From Sorex araneus (Eukaryota; Chordata; Mammalia; Eulipotyphla; Soricidae): a DNA stretch of 64,000 nt. Shown here piece by piece: positions 45,790 to 57,500 of this stretch. The stretch spans positions 138,154,331 through 138,218,330 of the forward strand of contig NC_073304.1 in assembly GCF_027595985.1 (NCBI RefSeq). Reading direction: 5' to 3'. Positions within the stretch are counted from its first letter, which is position 1; every line of letters starts with the position of its first letter. The notes under the pieces are model-generated. The model was not told where the DNA came from. It saw nothing but the letters and a program-made list of their open reading frames with translations, and searched no databases. The position numbers were made by a program, and so were the translations under genes.

Positions 45790-45959
45790 TTTTTTTCTTT
45801 TTGGGTCATACCCAGCGTTGCACAGGGGTTAGTTCTGGCTCTACACTCAGGAATTACTCCTGGCAGTGCTCGGGGAACCATATGGGATGCTGGGAATCCA
45901 GCCTGGGTTGGCCACGTGCAAGGCAAACGCCCTATCAGCTGTGCTATCGCTCCAGCCCC
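45790..45959 (-). mobile_element. SOR-type SINE, antisense, with target duplication
   Basis: TTTTTGGGTCATACCCAGCG, CTCAGGAATTACTCCTGGCA, ACCATATGGGATGCTGGGAA and GCTATCGCTCCAGCCCC. Flanked by AGGAAACATT (45781-45790 and 45960-45969). Young copy. Confidence 0.93.
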
Positions 45960-45969
45960 AGGAAACATT

Positions 45970-46514
45970 AGTAAGGGATTATTTGTAAATTAATTGGAGG
46001 ATCAAGCAAAACCAAGGAAGTATAATCAAGTTCCTGGACTGGCAACATAGTTAGAGTCCTTCAAACTGGAGGTACAAGAGATGAGAGGGTTAGTGTAATC
46101 TGAAGAGAACTCTTTAACAGAACCTGTGGCAGGGAAAGAAATTAATTCAGTATATGGTAATCCAATTTAAGGAAGCCCAAAAAGCGAAGTTTCTGAGATG
46201 ATACTTATTGCTTTTGATTTTATTTCAAACTGTTTCTATTGATTGTATTCACTAATGTTCCATTAAGTAATGAATCTCATTGATGTGATCCTTAAAAGTC
46301 AACTTCCCAGGACACAACATACACTGAGGAAAAAATGGAAAGGAGATCTGAAGGGAAAATATATAAATAACCAGAAATATAGAGTATGCAAAGTTGAGGT
46401 CTACATAGTAAAACATAATAATGTTGAGAAATAAATGTATGCACTGCTTGTATTACAGAATCCACTTTATCCATAATTACCACCTGGTATTTTGCTAAGG
46501 CCATGCGTTTCCAG
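45970..46514. other. unique sequence
   Basis: Nothing recognised. Confidence 0.5.
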
Positions 46515-47115
46515 GAGCTTGGTCTTATAGTCTCTGGATGTTGGCCATTGATGGGATTACACAGGCGCTGGGGGCAGTCTCTGGATGTGACTGCCTAGCT
46601 ACTGGAAAATGGAGGGTCTGGGTGGAAGAGGCCCAGTCCTGATCTGAGCAGCCTTGAAGATCTCGGCCCCGGGTCCAGCACACCTGGGTTCCTCTGCTGG
46701 CTCCCCCATGTGTGAGGCTCATCTGAACGTGTGGAGAGTGGCCCTGAGCATCTAATAGCCTACCTCTTCCTCTCGGAGAACCTGACAAGCTACCGAGAGT
46801 CTATTGCCCACTTGGGAGAGCCTGGCAAGCTCCCTGTGACATATTCATATCCAAAATACAGTAACAAATATATTCATACCTCTTGGAGAGCCCAGCAAGC
46901 TACCGAGAGTATCCCGCACACACGGCAGAGCCTGGCAAGTTACCTGTGGCATATTCGATGTGCCAAAAACAGTAACAATAGGTCTCATTCCCCTGACCCT
47001 GAAAGAGCCTCCAAGACAAGTAAGGAGAAGCTGCTAAAATCTCACGGCTGAGTGTAATAGAGGCGTTACTGGTGCCCTCTCGAGTAAATCAACAAACAAC
47101 GGGATGACAGATACA
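46515..47115 (+). mobile_element. composite element: dispersed unit plus RTE tail, same orientation
   Basis: 46515-46740 is copy 2 of the unit seen at 4205 and 49795. It is followed by two tandem copies of the CAAGCTACCGAGAGT ... CAGTAACAA block (46770-46865 and 46880-46978), then CCCTGAAAGAGCCTCCAAG, and the RTE-like 3' end GCGTTACTGGTGCCCTCTCG, ACGGGATGACAGATACAG. No coding frame. Probably a non-autonomous RTE derivative longer than the chimeric SINE. Confidence 0.65.
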
Positions 47116-48175
47116 GTTATATAGTGATTTTTCTAACAAGTAGAGAGATCACAAGAGCCTATTGCTTAGATATTTTATTCCTTCTTATATATCAAAGCCA
47201 ATTATTCCCCAAGATATTCCTCACACAGTACCATTCACCGTTCAATAAATTAGACTAACATGAGTAGGTAACTGATGATTGTCTAACACTCTAGCTATGC
47301 TTGAAGTGATTTCAGATCAATAAATTCAGCTACACATGAACAATTGACTGCATGTCTGATCAAAACCTTTTCCTTGATTCATTCATTAAGTTCACTTTTT
47401 AAATTCCCCTTGATTAAGTGTGAACATAATGCTAAAATCTGGAAACAGCCACAGCACTGTGGTTTTTGACAAATCACCTCAGCTAAAAGACGCAAGCTCA
47501 TGCTCCTTATTTATTCATTTGTTCTTGCCAAGGGAACTTGCCGGTTTCTCCTGATGCATGTCTCCTGGGAAAGATGAGAGGAGAAATAATAAGGGCACCT
47601 TGAAGAAACAATGTAATTATACATAAAGTACTATGGGCATTGCTGAACGTTGAGATGATTTGCCATCTCATGTGGAACTGAGGACAAGAACCCTCCTTTC
47701 TCTGCCAGTAAAAGAAATATGAAGACTCCTGTAGCTTCAAAGTCTATCTTATCAAAGATTTTCTTCCATCTCCATATTAATCCCAGAATCTATATACTCT
47801 TATAACATGGTAGGATCACTGAATTCCACTCACAAAGATTTACTCCACAATTTAATTTTGCCACCCCAGAGATTAACCAGCAGAGTCAAATCATCATTAA
47901 ATCACTAATTGTTGATGATGAGTTTTTGCATTTATACAACTAGCTAGAAGTTTCTATTTCTTCTTGATCCCATACAAATTAAAGGATTCTCTTTAATATT
48001 GATGAATAAATAACTTATTAATGTGTCATATATCACTCTGTTCCACATTTAGAGGAAGTGTTATAGCACGAAATAACATGATATTTTCTCTTATTTTAGT
48101 CAACATGTTTCAATAACAAGAATTGTGTTGAATAGGAGTCAATTTTACTTTGGTAACTCTAAGTTAAAAATATAC
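47116..48175. other. unique sequence
   Basis: Nothing recognised in about 1.06 kb. Confidence 0.5.
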
Positions 48176-48179
48176 AATG

Positions 48180-48900
48180 CTGTCAATAGTAGTGTATCAT
48201 ACACCTAGCATTCCAACAACACACCCACCCCCAGAGTACCTTTATTCTCCACCACTGTCTCAGGAGTTTACCCTCTCTACATCAACATTCCTACTGCACT
48301 CTTCTCTCACTGCCATAATAATCTCAGTTCTATAGACCAGTTCTTAGATTCTGTAGCCTTCACCCATTTATTGTTCTCTTACTATGGATTTTGTACCCCA
48401 CATATGAGATCACTTAGCATCTGTCCTCTCATCTGGCTTATTTCAATCAACATGGTACCTTCCAGCTACATCTACATAGTGCCAAATTAAAAAATTTAGT
48501 CTTTATAAACTTAAAATTTTTTTTGGTTCTTTCTCTGCACTTAGGGATTACCTTTGGCAGGCTTGGGAACAGTATAGGGTGCCAGGAATTTAACCTCACC
48601 TGCTGCTACAACCCAACCAATAACCTACCATAACCAATGAACTATCTCTTCAGACCCGATTCAGTGTTTTTTTTTTTAAATAGAAAAGTAGTATTCCACT
48701 GTGTATGCATAACATAGTTTTTTCATCCAATCATCTGTTCTTGGATACTGGTTATTTTTATAATTTCAATTTTGGGTTATTGTGAATAAATAGTGCTGCA
48801 ATAGAAACCTTAATGTCTATTTTGAGTTAGAGTTTTTCAGGACTTGGGTATATGTTCAGAAATGGGAATCTTAAGACACACATGTGAGTTTTAATCCATT
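48180..48900 (-). mobile_element. L1 fragment (3'UTR and ORF2 C-terminus), antisense, with SINE inside
   Basis: TATGAGATCACTTAGCATCT, TTTCAATCAACATGGTACCT, TTCCACTGTGTATGCATAAC and CATCTGTTCTTGGATACTGG are the complement of the ORF2 C-terminal region. The SINE at 48523-48660 splits it. Confidence 0.65.
48523..48660 (-). mobile_element. degenerate SINE, antisense
   Basis: CTCTGCACTTAGGGATTACC, GGTGCCAGGAATTTAACCTC and ATGAACTATCTCTTCAGACC. Confidence 0.6.
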
Positions 48901-49299
48901 CTTGTTCCTTTTACTTTCCTCTATCTAATAAAAACATCCCTATTCTCAGGGCATGCCATCCAGGTCACATTTCAACTCTAAAAGATAATACAAGATACAG
49001 GCCTAAACATATTTTTGGGAAATTGTGGTAGAATTAAAAATATATTACAAATATACTAATAATACCAAATGTGCTAATTTAATGTTATTCCAAGATTTTA
49101 TAAAAATTACTTTTTGGAGGACAAGGAGCTTTTTTTCTCCAAAGTTGACCTATCAGGGAAGGTAAAATACCCTACAAATGAATATGAAGAAGACTCTAGA
49201 CCCAAGAATACCTGGACCTATGATCTCCCCATAAAATACCCATGTATGCAGAACAAAAATATTACTTCCTTATTTAAACCAGATAAGTAGTAATTTCTG
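48901..49299. other. unique sequence
   Basis: Nothing recognised. Confidence 0.5.
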
Positions 49300-49470
49300 T
49301 GTTGCTGTTTTGGGACAATATCCAACAGGGCTCAGTGATTACTTTTGGCTCTGCACTCAGAGATCACTCCTGAGAGGGCTCAGGGGCTACACGGGATGCT
49401 GGAGATCAAACACAGATTGGCCACAAGCAAGGCAAGTATATTATCTGCTGCATTATCACTCCTATGTCAG
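49300..49470 (-). mobile_element. SOR-type SINE, antisense, diverged
   Basis: GTTTTGGGACAATATCCAAC, GGCTCTGCACTCAGAGATCA, CACGGGATGCTGGAGATCAA and GCTGCATTATCACTCC. Confidence 0.8.
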
Positions 49471-49528
49471 CTTATAGTTGTAAACTTTGCAAAATGCAAG
49501 ATCAATTCAAATATGAAAATAGTCATCA

Positions 49529-49790
49529 ACATCATCATCATCATCATCATCCCATTGATCATCGAGTTCGTCCTAGCCCTGAGATTTTAGAAGCCTCTCT
49601 TTACTCGTCCATTCCAATGGTGCTGCATTAAAGGATCTTTCAGGGTCAGGGGAATGAGACCCATCATTATTACTTGTTTTTGCATATGAATACACCATGG
49701 GGAGTTTGCAAGGCTCTCCCATGTGGGCAGGAAAATGGCCCAGTTCTCCCAGAGGAACAACTGGGCTATAAGATGTTGCACAGCCACTTT
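49529..49790 (-). mobile_element. RTE-tailed repeat with (GAT)n tail, antisense
   Basis: (ATC)8 at 49529-49552, then CCCATTGATCATCGAGTTCG, CCATTCCAATGG, TCAGGGTCAGGGGAATGAGA and GTTTGCAAGGCTCTCCCATG. This is the long-tail variant, also seen at 46979-47115 and 62380-62620. The tandem tail differs from the GACAGT type. Confidence 0.65.
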
Positions 49791-49794
49791 GTAG

Positions 49795-50165
49795 CCGCGC
49801 CCTTCTGGGAGCCTGGTTTCATAGTCTCTGGATGTTGGCTGTTGGTGGAATTACACAGTGCCAGGGGCAGTCCCTGGGTGTGAGTGCCTAGCTACTGGAA
49901 AATGGGGAAATCTGTGTGAAAGAGGCCCAGTCCTGATCCGAGCAGGCTTGGAGGTCTCAGCCTAGGGTTCCTCTGCCAGTTCCTTCATGCATGAGGCTCA
50001 TCTAAACATGTGGAGAGGGGCCTTGAGCATGGCTGTGGCTAGGCTCCTGAGGTCTTCAGTTGAGGGAGCTCTGCTTGGGGCGGGGAGGGAAACTGAAGCC
50101 CACCCCCTGGGAGAGGCCCCGGGGGAAGACAGCCAGGCTTGGGGGCAAGAGACTCTCTTGATACT
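49795..50165 (+). repeat. dispersed repeat unit, copy 3 of 3, longest
   Basis: ATAGTCTCTGGATGTTGGCT, GTGTGAGTGCCTAGCTACTG, AGTCCTGATCCGAGCAGGCT, TGAGGCTCATCTAAACATGT, then a further GC-rich part to about 50165 not seen in the other copies. It is oriented opposite to the neighbouring RTE tail. Confidence 0.65.
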
Positions 50166-52103
50166 ATGAAAATAGTATTCCCACTAATGTGAGTCCAAAA
50201 GTCTCTTATCACATAAATATATTCTTACCTTTCCTCATCTGTGAATTTTATGTATTTCATTATGTTTTACTGTGAATTGGTTTAATTAAGGTAAGATGAG
50301 TACAATTTATGTTATCCTCAAACTGAAAATTGCTATTCAGATCAAAATCAGCCCCCAACCTTGCTTTGTTGACTTTACTTAAAAATTGTGCAAAAGGCCA
50401 CTAACTATAATTATCAAGTCTCTAAGAGAAGAATAATTAAATTTTCTATACAGAAAAAAATTATTTAGATGTTCATCCTTAGCATTTTGTAACATATATC
50501 TCAGATGTATGATAGATATTAATTGAAAAGTTAACCTTTAAAATGGTCCTTGAATCAATTCCTTAGATTGTGAAAACACTTTTCTTTTAAAAAGTCTGTG
50601 GATGCTTGACTTTTTCTGATAGTTTGGATTATGTTTCAAAAAATATCTTGTCCCCTCATTTTTCCTCTATTAATAGAGCTAAGGTCAATTGCATCGCTTG
50701 CTTTAATCAGTAGAATCTTAGTGGAAATGGTGTAATGGTGGTTTTACATTTTGTTCGATGACTTTGCCTGGGTTTTAAACTCTAGTGCTATATCTTAAGA
50801 GCTCAGTTGACTGGCATTTTGGCCTGGAATTCAGAAAAATATATGTTGAATTACAGAACAAAAATTTCATACTAGAGCCATGTTGAATCACCCTGAAAAC
50901 TGAATATCTTCTGACCAACTCAAGTCTAGATTATCAAACCACACAAAATGGAAATATAATATAAAATAATTATTGTAAGCCATTAAGCCATGGTGATTTG
51001 TTACCCTGTTATCAAATCAATAGTTTATGGCTATACTTTATATAATCATATTGCCTTGACTCATGTACCATAGAATAGCTCTATGAAAGGCCTTAAGAGA
51101 TATGCAATATATGAGAGAAATGTGTTTGGCCTAGAATATTATCATTGAAAATTAGTCCTAAGCCAAATCATAGACATAATTAATCTAAACAAATCATCCT
51201 CATCTCCAATTGACAAATGAGATCCAGAGGAAAAAATGACTTATTTCATGTTATGTGAGAAAAATGACACAGAGCCCCATTGAACAAAGAACTTTTTCAG
51301 TCTTATGGTGTCTCCACAATGACTCTCTTTCCTCTCTTCTTTTAGAGACTAATTTATACTCCAGCATCTCACTTTTAAAATATTAAGTATTTGGGTTCTA
51401 TCTCCCTCGACTCAACAGCAAAATATAGCAAAAAAAAAAAAAAAAGAAATTCTGACAACATTGGACATTTACAGATTTTTTCTACCAGAGAAGAGAATAA
51501 ATGCCAATCTGTGTTAAGAGATACAGATAAAAACATCCAAGATTACTTTAATCCCTGGAAATCTTTATTATGGTATTCTGAGTCCAAATGTTGGGTACTC
51601 TCTTTTATATCATTGAGAATACTTGTTTAGAAGACATGCTTGTATACCTATTTTCTTTTAAGTATATTCTACTGAAAGTGTCACAAAAGCCTCTTGTAAA
51701 GTTAATTGTCACAAAACTCAGACGACTATATGAACAAGTTAAGGATGTTAACTAGGTGAATCAAGAGATTAAGTGAGGATTCTAATGGAAATGAGTTTCT
51801 CAGGCCTTGCTAAATTGAAGGTGTTGGGAGGAGTGACAGTAACCATTAGTACTAGCTAGTTATGACTACAGTGCCAAATCTTTGACTACTCTAAAACAAG
51901 ACACATCTTATGATTTTTGTGAGATAGAAGTTTTTAAGATAGTGATTATTTTATTTGCACTGTCACCCATGTAAGTTATGCTTATAGCTGTATGCCACTA
52001 GGATAGATTAACGCACCGTGGAGTATACTATTCAACATTATGAATACTATAATAAGATCAAATCTGAATTGTAATCTCAATATTATAGAATTTTAATAAA
52101 ATT
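50166..52103. other. unique AT-rich sequence
   Basis: 1.9 kb with no recognised repeat except an A15 run near 51429. No gene is supported. Confidence 0.55.
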
Positions 52104-52265
52104 TGGGGAGGTGGATCACACCCGGAAGTGCTCAGGGTTTACTCCTGGCTCTGTACTCAAGGATTATGCTTGATGAGGCTCAGGAGATTATGTGAAGTGT
52201 TAGGTTTAGAACCCTTCTCAGTAATAAGATAATTGCCCTACTGCTGTACTATCTCAAACTCTCAA
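52104..52265 (-). mobile_element. SOR-type SINE, antisense, diverged
   Basis: GGTGGATCACACCCGGAAGT, GCTCAGGGTTTACTCCTGGC, GTACTCAAGGATTATGCTTG and GCTGTACTATCTCAAAC. Confidence 0.8.
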
Positions 52266-53646
52266 AAAATTTTAAAGCAAAATAATCATATAAAATCCAA
52301 AAGGTATTGTTTCAAGTTACTAGTTCTGGAAATGCATTTTCTAAAGTAAACTTTTGGCTCATTTTGTTCAGTTTCATAAGATGATAAAACGGATATTGTA
52401 TGAAGTCTCCTAAAAATAGACTATTTCGTGTTTCTAAAATCATGAAAGGATAGAATATTTTCAGAAGAAGCAGAAAATGAGATATCTGAGAACATAGCCA
52501 TAAATTTAGAACTATTCTTGCAACATGTTAAATAATAGTATACTTAAATTTCTCTACTTGAGTGAAGTCATGCAGATCAATATTAAACAGTATATAATTA
52601 CCCAAACAACTTATGTCAAAGTGAAGATTTTCTTAGAATGAGGTGTTTCATTATAAGAGAAGGCTTATATTTTAAAAGTTAATGTGCACATTTTCATATT
52701 TTAATTTTTATTTTGTACATGAAAATTTTAACATTGTAAATTCCAGTTTATATTTATTAACAAAGCATGAATTACTCCTATGTTAGAGGTAGCTTGGGGA
52801 GTAGAAAAACATCTCTCTGCTAAATATAAGTTCCATTATTATTCAAAAATAAATTGAGAAAGATTCACCGTTTTTTTAAAAGTACATGAAAAATAAAATG
52901 GAAATGACACAGTGTATAAAATTTGTGAATAGGTAACACTTGCTACAGACAATAAGCCCTGAGAAATACTGATTAATTTTCCAAGTTAGAAAACATTATT
53001 TTGTAGTCCTGTAAACCTAAGGAGAGATATAAAGACAGTGAAGAGCAATGTGTTTTTTATATTTTAAAGAAGATTAAAGGGAACCTTGGTCCTCATTGTT
53101 AAACTACCTAAAATCTTATCAAAATGCTGGAGTTGAAATTAGCACAAAAATTTTTAATGTTTCAGAAAATAAGGAAGCAATGAATAGCTTTTGTTTATAA
53201 AGAGTCAATTATTCTGAATAAATTTGATGGTTTGTTGAAGTTATGAAATGAATACAACCTAAAGCACTCTCTAGATTCAATACCTTAATGATAATAAAAC
53301 ACTTGATAAAGCCCCATGAGTCTCCCCACTACATTAATTTAAGATGGCTTAGACAACAAATGTAATTTGAGACTTTAGCTGCAGAAAAAACAGAGAGAAA
53401 TTTAAGGAAAATATATAAATTGGCAAAATCTATAAGAATTCAAGGTAGAATCAAGAAAATGATAATAATTTAGAAAGAATGGGCATATATACTTTGGAAC
53501 AAATTAATTTTTCTGAAAAACCTTGATTTTAAATTATAGAAAATATGATATAGATAAATAACACAGGAAAATAGATGCCTTAAAAAATAAGATTATGTGG
53601 GGAAAATGTTAAAAACCTATTAGCATTGAGTTCAAAATCTGACAGA
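52266..53646. other. unique AT-rich sequence
   Basis: 1.4 kb with no recognised repeat or gene. Confidence 0.55.
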
Positions 53647-53835
53647 GTGGCCGGAGTGATAGTACACAGCAAGTAAGATATTTGTTTTGAATGCAACCAA
53701 CCTGGGTTCAATCCCAGGCAATTCCTTATGGTTCCCCAAGTCTTTCCAGGAGTTATCCTTGATTGCAGAGCCAGGATTAAGTCCTGAGAACTGCTGAATG
53801 TGAAACAAGAATAACAAAAACAAACAAACAAAAAA
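53647..53835 (+). mobile_element. SOR-type SINE, diverged
   Basis: AGTGGCCGGAGTGATAGTAC, TGGGTTCAATCCCAGGCAAT, CTTATGGTTCCCCAAGTC and an (AAAC)n tail. Confidence 0.85.
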
Positions 53836-56824
53836 GATAGAAATCTATAAAGCGGCAACAATTTTTGAAAACCTGGACATGGCTTGAGATTGGAGCAACT
53901 GGAGAAGCAAGGTCATCAGGAGGATTCTGCCTGAGAGGGTTAATAATACAATATGATGAAAAGAATTGTATCACCAATGAAATAAATATTGCACTTAAGT
54001 ACACAAAATTAAATACAACAAAAAAGGCAAAGCTTAACCTTGTTTTCAACAAAACTGTAAATTTTTAATTGTAAAAAATTTAAATTGTAAATATTTAAAT
54101 TTGACCTGTTATATGTGTCTTATTCCCCTCTCTGTTAACTCCTACACAACTGAAGACAAAGAGAGACTACATCTTTCCCCCTAATGGTTGAAATAACATT
54201 TTAAGATTCGCTAGTTTGCATTAGGGTTTCTAGATTTCCTTGTCCTTGGCACTAAAGACATAATGGTTTTTCCTTGAGTTAAGAGTAAAGTTCTCCCCCT
54301 AATTATATCTGAATGGAAAAATTCCAATAATGCCTTAGAAAATTGGGTTCTATTAATCACATATATGTTTATTGAGTTATTATGATGCTTTCAAATGGGA
54401 ATTCTGATCTTTGAAGGGCAATATCTCCAAGAGATTTTAGAATTTATGTGGAATATCTAAACCAGAAAAAAAGTGCTGTTTTTTCTGTAGATACAACAAT
54501 ATCTTAAATTGTGAAAACCTCAATATGCTGATGGTTTCCCTGACTTCTACTGTCATGAAAGTCAGTTTTTCTTTACTCAAAATTAGTAAAAATGAATTGG
54601 GTGGTTTGAAGAGCAAAAATTTACTCTTTTAGGTCACCATAATGTTATCAAAAAAAGTATAATATACAACATCTCTCATTACTAACAATGCTTTCTACAT
54701 CATAATCAGAACTTTGACATGACTTGAAAAATTATGTGCTTTCATAATCCAACTGTCTCCATTTACAGAGAGATTGAGACTTTCAAGAATACAATGATTT
54801 GACCCAAATGGCATTCATAACCATTCATAGAAGAGCCTGAAATAAAGTTACTCTCAACTAGATTCCATTTTAGTACATTATATATTCCTCCACTATTATC
54901 TTCTTCCTTGCTCATCTTCTTTTTCCAATGTCACTCTTGGTATTTCCGAAAAGAAACTTAGATACATTATATTTAAAAAAATCAATGTCTACTTATATTT
55001 TAAACTATTTCATTGTATCAACATATTTCCTCTACATGTTTACTATGTTATTATGCTTTCAGAATTTAAAATTTGCATCCAAAAATCTGTATTTCAATTT
55101 GCTGTGTTGTTTGAAAATTATTATTATTTTGTATACCATGCAAACCTAAAAATGACTTATTTAAATCAGATATCTAGACTTTATTTAGTTGTTACCCAAT
55201 TTTATATGGGTTTAATTATTAAAACAAATACAAAAATTAACATTTACTAGCATTTTACTTTGGGGAACTTATTTAGAAAATGAAGAATTGCTCCATGATT
55301 TCAGAAAAAATTAATAAATATCTCTGAATAGATGGTAATTTTGTGTTCATTTTCAGAGGGATTCAGCAACATTAGCAGCACAATTTCCCATCACCCATAA
55401 TCTTCTAAATTGACTTATTTGATGCTCTTCAGATCTATTTTTCTAAAGACTTAGATTTTATCTCTGTTGCTGCTATAAAAATGTTCTCCATAATTGTGAA
55501 TCCATCTAATGTAATTTTCACATTTGGTGCCATTTTCCTCAACTGACAATACAGGGCAGGAAGGACCATTTCGTGCTTCTCCTCTCATTCAAAATATGAG
55601 TGAAATGAAATCAAAAGAGGGAGGAGAAAAGTTAAAGGTCTCTAATAAAAAAAGCGGTGTCAAACTCAAATAAATGCTCTCCAAGAGGGTAAACTATAGA
55701 ACAGAATAAGATGATATTTTAAATCCTGGCATAAATAAGTCCCTTGGTGGCAAGTAAAAACCTAAGTAACCCAGAGTATCTCTGTGCTTTTTTATTAATA
55801 CTTTCAAAGAAGCTCTGTTTCTTTGTGGGAACTTTCCATCTATAATCTATGTCCATGAAGCTTTCTAGATCTTAGCTTTGCTCTAAGGAATAATGATAAA
55901 AAAATTAATAGTTGCATATGAATTTGTTATGCTTATTCAAACCCTGCAGTATTACCTACATGTTATTTAGCAATTCTTGTGAGGCTTATCAGGAAGCCAT
56001 CTATATCAGCAATAATCTGTTCCAAATACGTGTAGCCCTTGGCATTATGTATTCATTCTACCAATTGAGATTTTTCTGTGTAAATTCTAACTTTATGCTA
56101 AAATCAAAAGGGTACCAATCTATTTGTGTGAGGCTTCTTGCTTCCTATTCAAGTAAGGCAAGATTTTGAACTCTGGAGTTAAATAAGATCTTTGTGTATA
56201 TTCTATGATGCAACAAATTTTGAGTGATTTTTAAATAACTGCCTTCATAGCTCATTCCAAATTTAACGTGTCTGCTTCGTCTCATCTGGTAGGAAAAAAA
56301 TGGTCAGCAGTTAATAAAGTGTGAATGCACATTCCTGAACTTGGTAACTTGGTCGACCCGTTGCCCTTGGCCTGAACTTTTCCCCAGTGGAGAATGTTCA
56401 TGGGAGCTGCCTGGGATTGAGATCGGTTGCTACACTTTTCCCAAAACACAAACTCCCTGGCCTTGTGCCATCTGAACTTTCTGTCTGTAAATACATGTCT
56501 AGTTGAGTCAGGCATCTCGGAAGCTCTCCTGAAAGCAGTGGCGAAGAGACTCTGGAGAAGTTTCCTGGAGGAGTCTCATCTAATAACACTCACTGAGGAG
56601 GTCAACCTGGCTTCCTGATAGGCCTCCCTGCTGCCTAGAACTGCCCAGGGAGCCTGAGCAAACAACAGAAATGAAAGAAACAAAAAGTCCTTCTTGCACT
56701 CTGGCACATTGAGCTATCTCTAGAGGCTGCCTTTTCCACCCTTCTCTGCACCAGGAAAGGGAACCATCCTCGGGGATTTTCCTAAAGAAAGGTAAGAATT
56801 AATATTTTTTGATGTCTGTGTATG
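53836..56824. other. unique sequence upstream of PCSK2
   Basis: 3 kb without recognised repeats, AT-rich to about 56230, then more balanced. Its low repeat density next to a regulated neuroendocrine promoter makes it the best place here to look for conserved non-coding elements. No element can be named from one sequence. Confidence 0.5.
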
Positions 56825-56825
56825 A

Positions 56826-57141
56826 ACGAGAAGGGGGAAAGAAGGAGAGAGATGTGATAAATAAGAGGAGAGAGCGAGAGAAGGGTCGAGAGGTGAGTGG
56901 ACAGAGGAGAGAATGAGAAAAGAGGGGAGGGAGAGAGGGGAAAGAAGAGAGGAAAGTAGGGAGCTGAGGGGAAAGGAGAGCAGAGGGGAGGCAAGGAAAG
57001 GAGAGGGGTGAGAGAGATGGGAGAGACAGGAGGATGGGAAGAAAAGAGAGAGGGGAGGAAGAGAGAAGAAGGAGCAGGAGGAAAGGAGAGGGGAGAGAGG
57101 GACAGAGATAGAGGGGAGAGAGAGAGGGAGAGACAGAAGTT
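56826..57141 (+). repeat. 315-bp polypurine tract upstream of PCSK2
   Basis: Irregular G/A sequence with only scattered pyrimidines, ending about 120 bp before the promoter segment and 710 bp before the start codon. Unlike the microsatellites elsewhere it is not a simple repeat. Such mirror-rich purine strands can form triplex (H-DNA). Frames on both strands across it are low-complexity. Confidence 0.9.
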
Positions 57142-57259
57142 GTTCTGCATGGAAAACAAGACGGAGAGCAATAGGGTGACGGTGCCCCGGCTCCCCTGAG
57201 GCCTCGTGAGAGGCACACACCATAATTCCCTTTCCAAAGCCTCACGGGTTTCTCACAAA

Positions 57260-57500
57260 CAATGACATCACTCCTTGGACAGCCCGGCTCCAGCTGGGGG
57301 GATTTTCCTGGGAGCGGGCCGGGCTGGGAGCTCTCCCGGGTGCTGAAAGCGCGGGGGCGCGGGTTTGCCGCGCGGCGCCCCCCGCCGGCGGAGGCGGAGC
57401 AGCCCCGCGGGGGCGGCCCGGGGCGGGGCCCCGCGCTCCTCCCGCCCTCATTGGCCCGCCGGCGGCCGCACGTCATTCAGGCTGGTGCTCTCCTCCGGCC
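57260..57500 (+). promoter_or_regulatory. PCSK2: PCSK2 promoter region
   Basis: CpG-rich and TATA-less near the expected start. Visible candidate sites: TGACATCA (57263-57270, CRE-like); GGACAGCCC (57277-57285), an RE1 right-half-like match; GCGGGGGCG twice (57351-57359 and 57407-57415), exact EGR-family consensus; GGGGCGGGGCC (57420-57430), an Sp-type GC box; ATTGG (57450-57454), an inverted CCAAT box; CGTCA (57471-57475), a CRE half-site. G-runs at 57296-57330 could form a quadruplex. EGR-1 has been reported to act on the human PCSK2 promoter. Site function here is inferred from consensus only. Confidence 0.7.

Noticed and set aside
56720..57476. 167-, 151- and 225-codon frames on the - strand upstream of PCSK2
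   Set aside because: They cross the polypurine tract and the GC-rich promoter and have no domain; low complexity explains them. A divergent non-coding transcript remains possible but is not shown by sequence.
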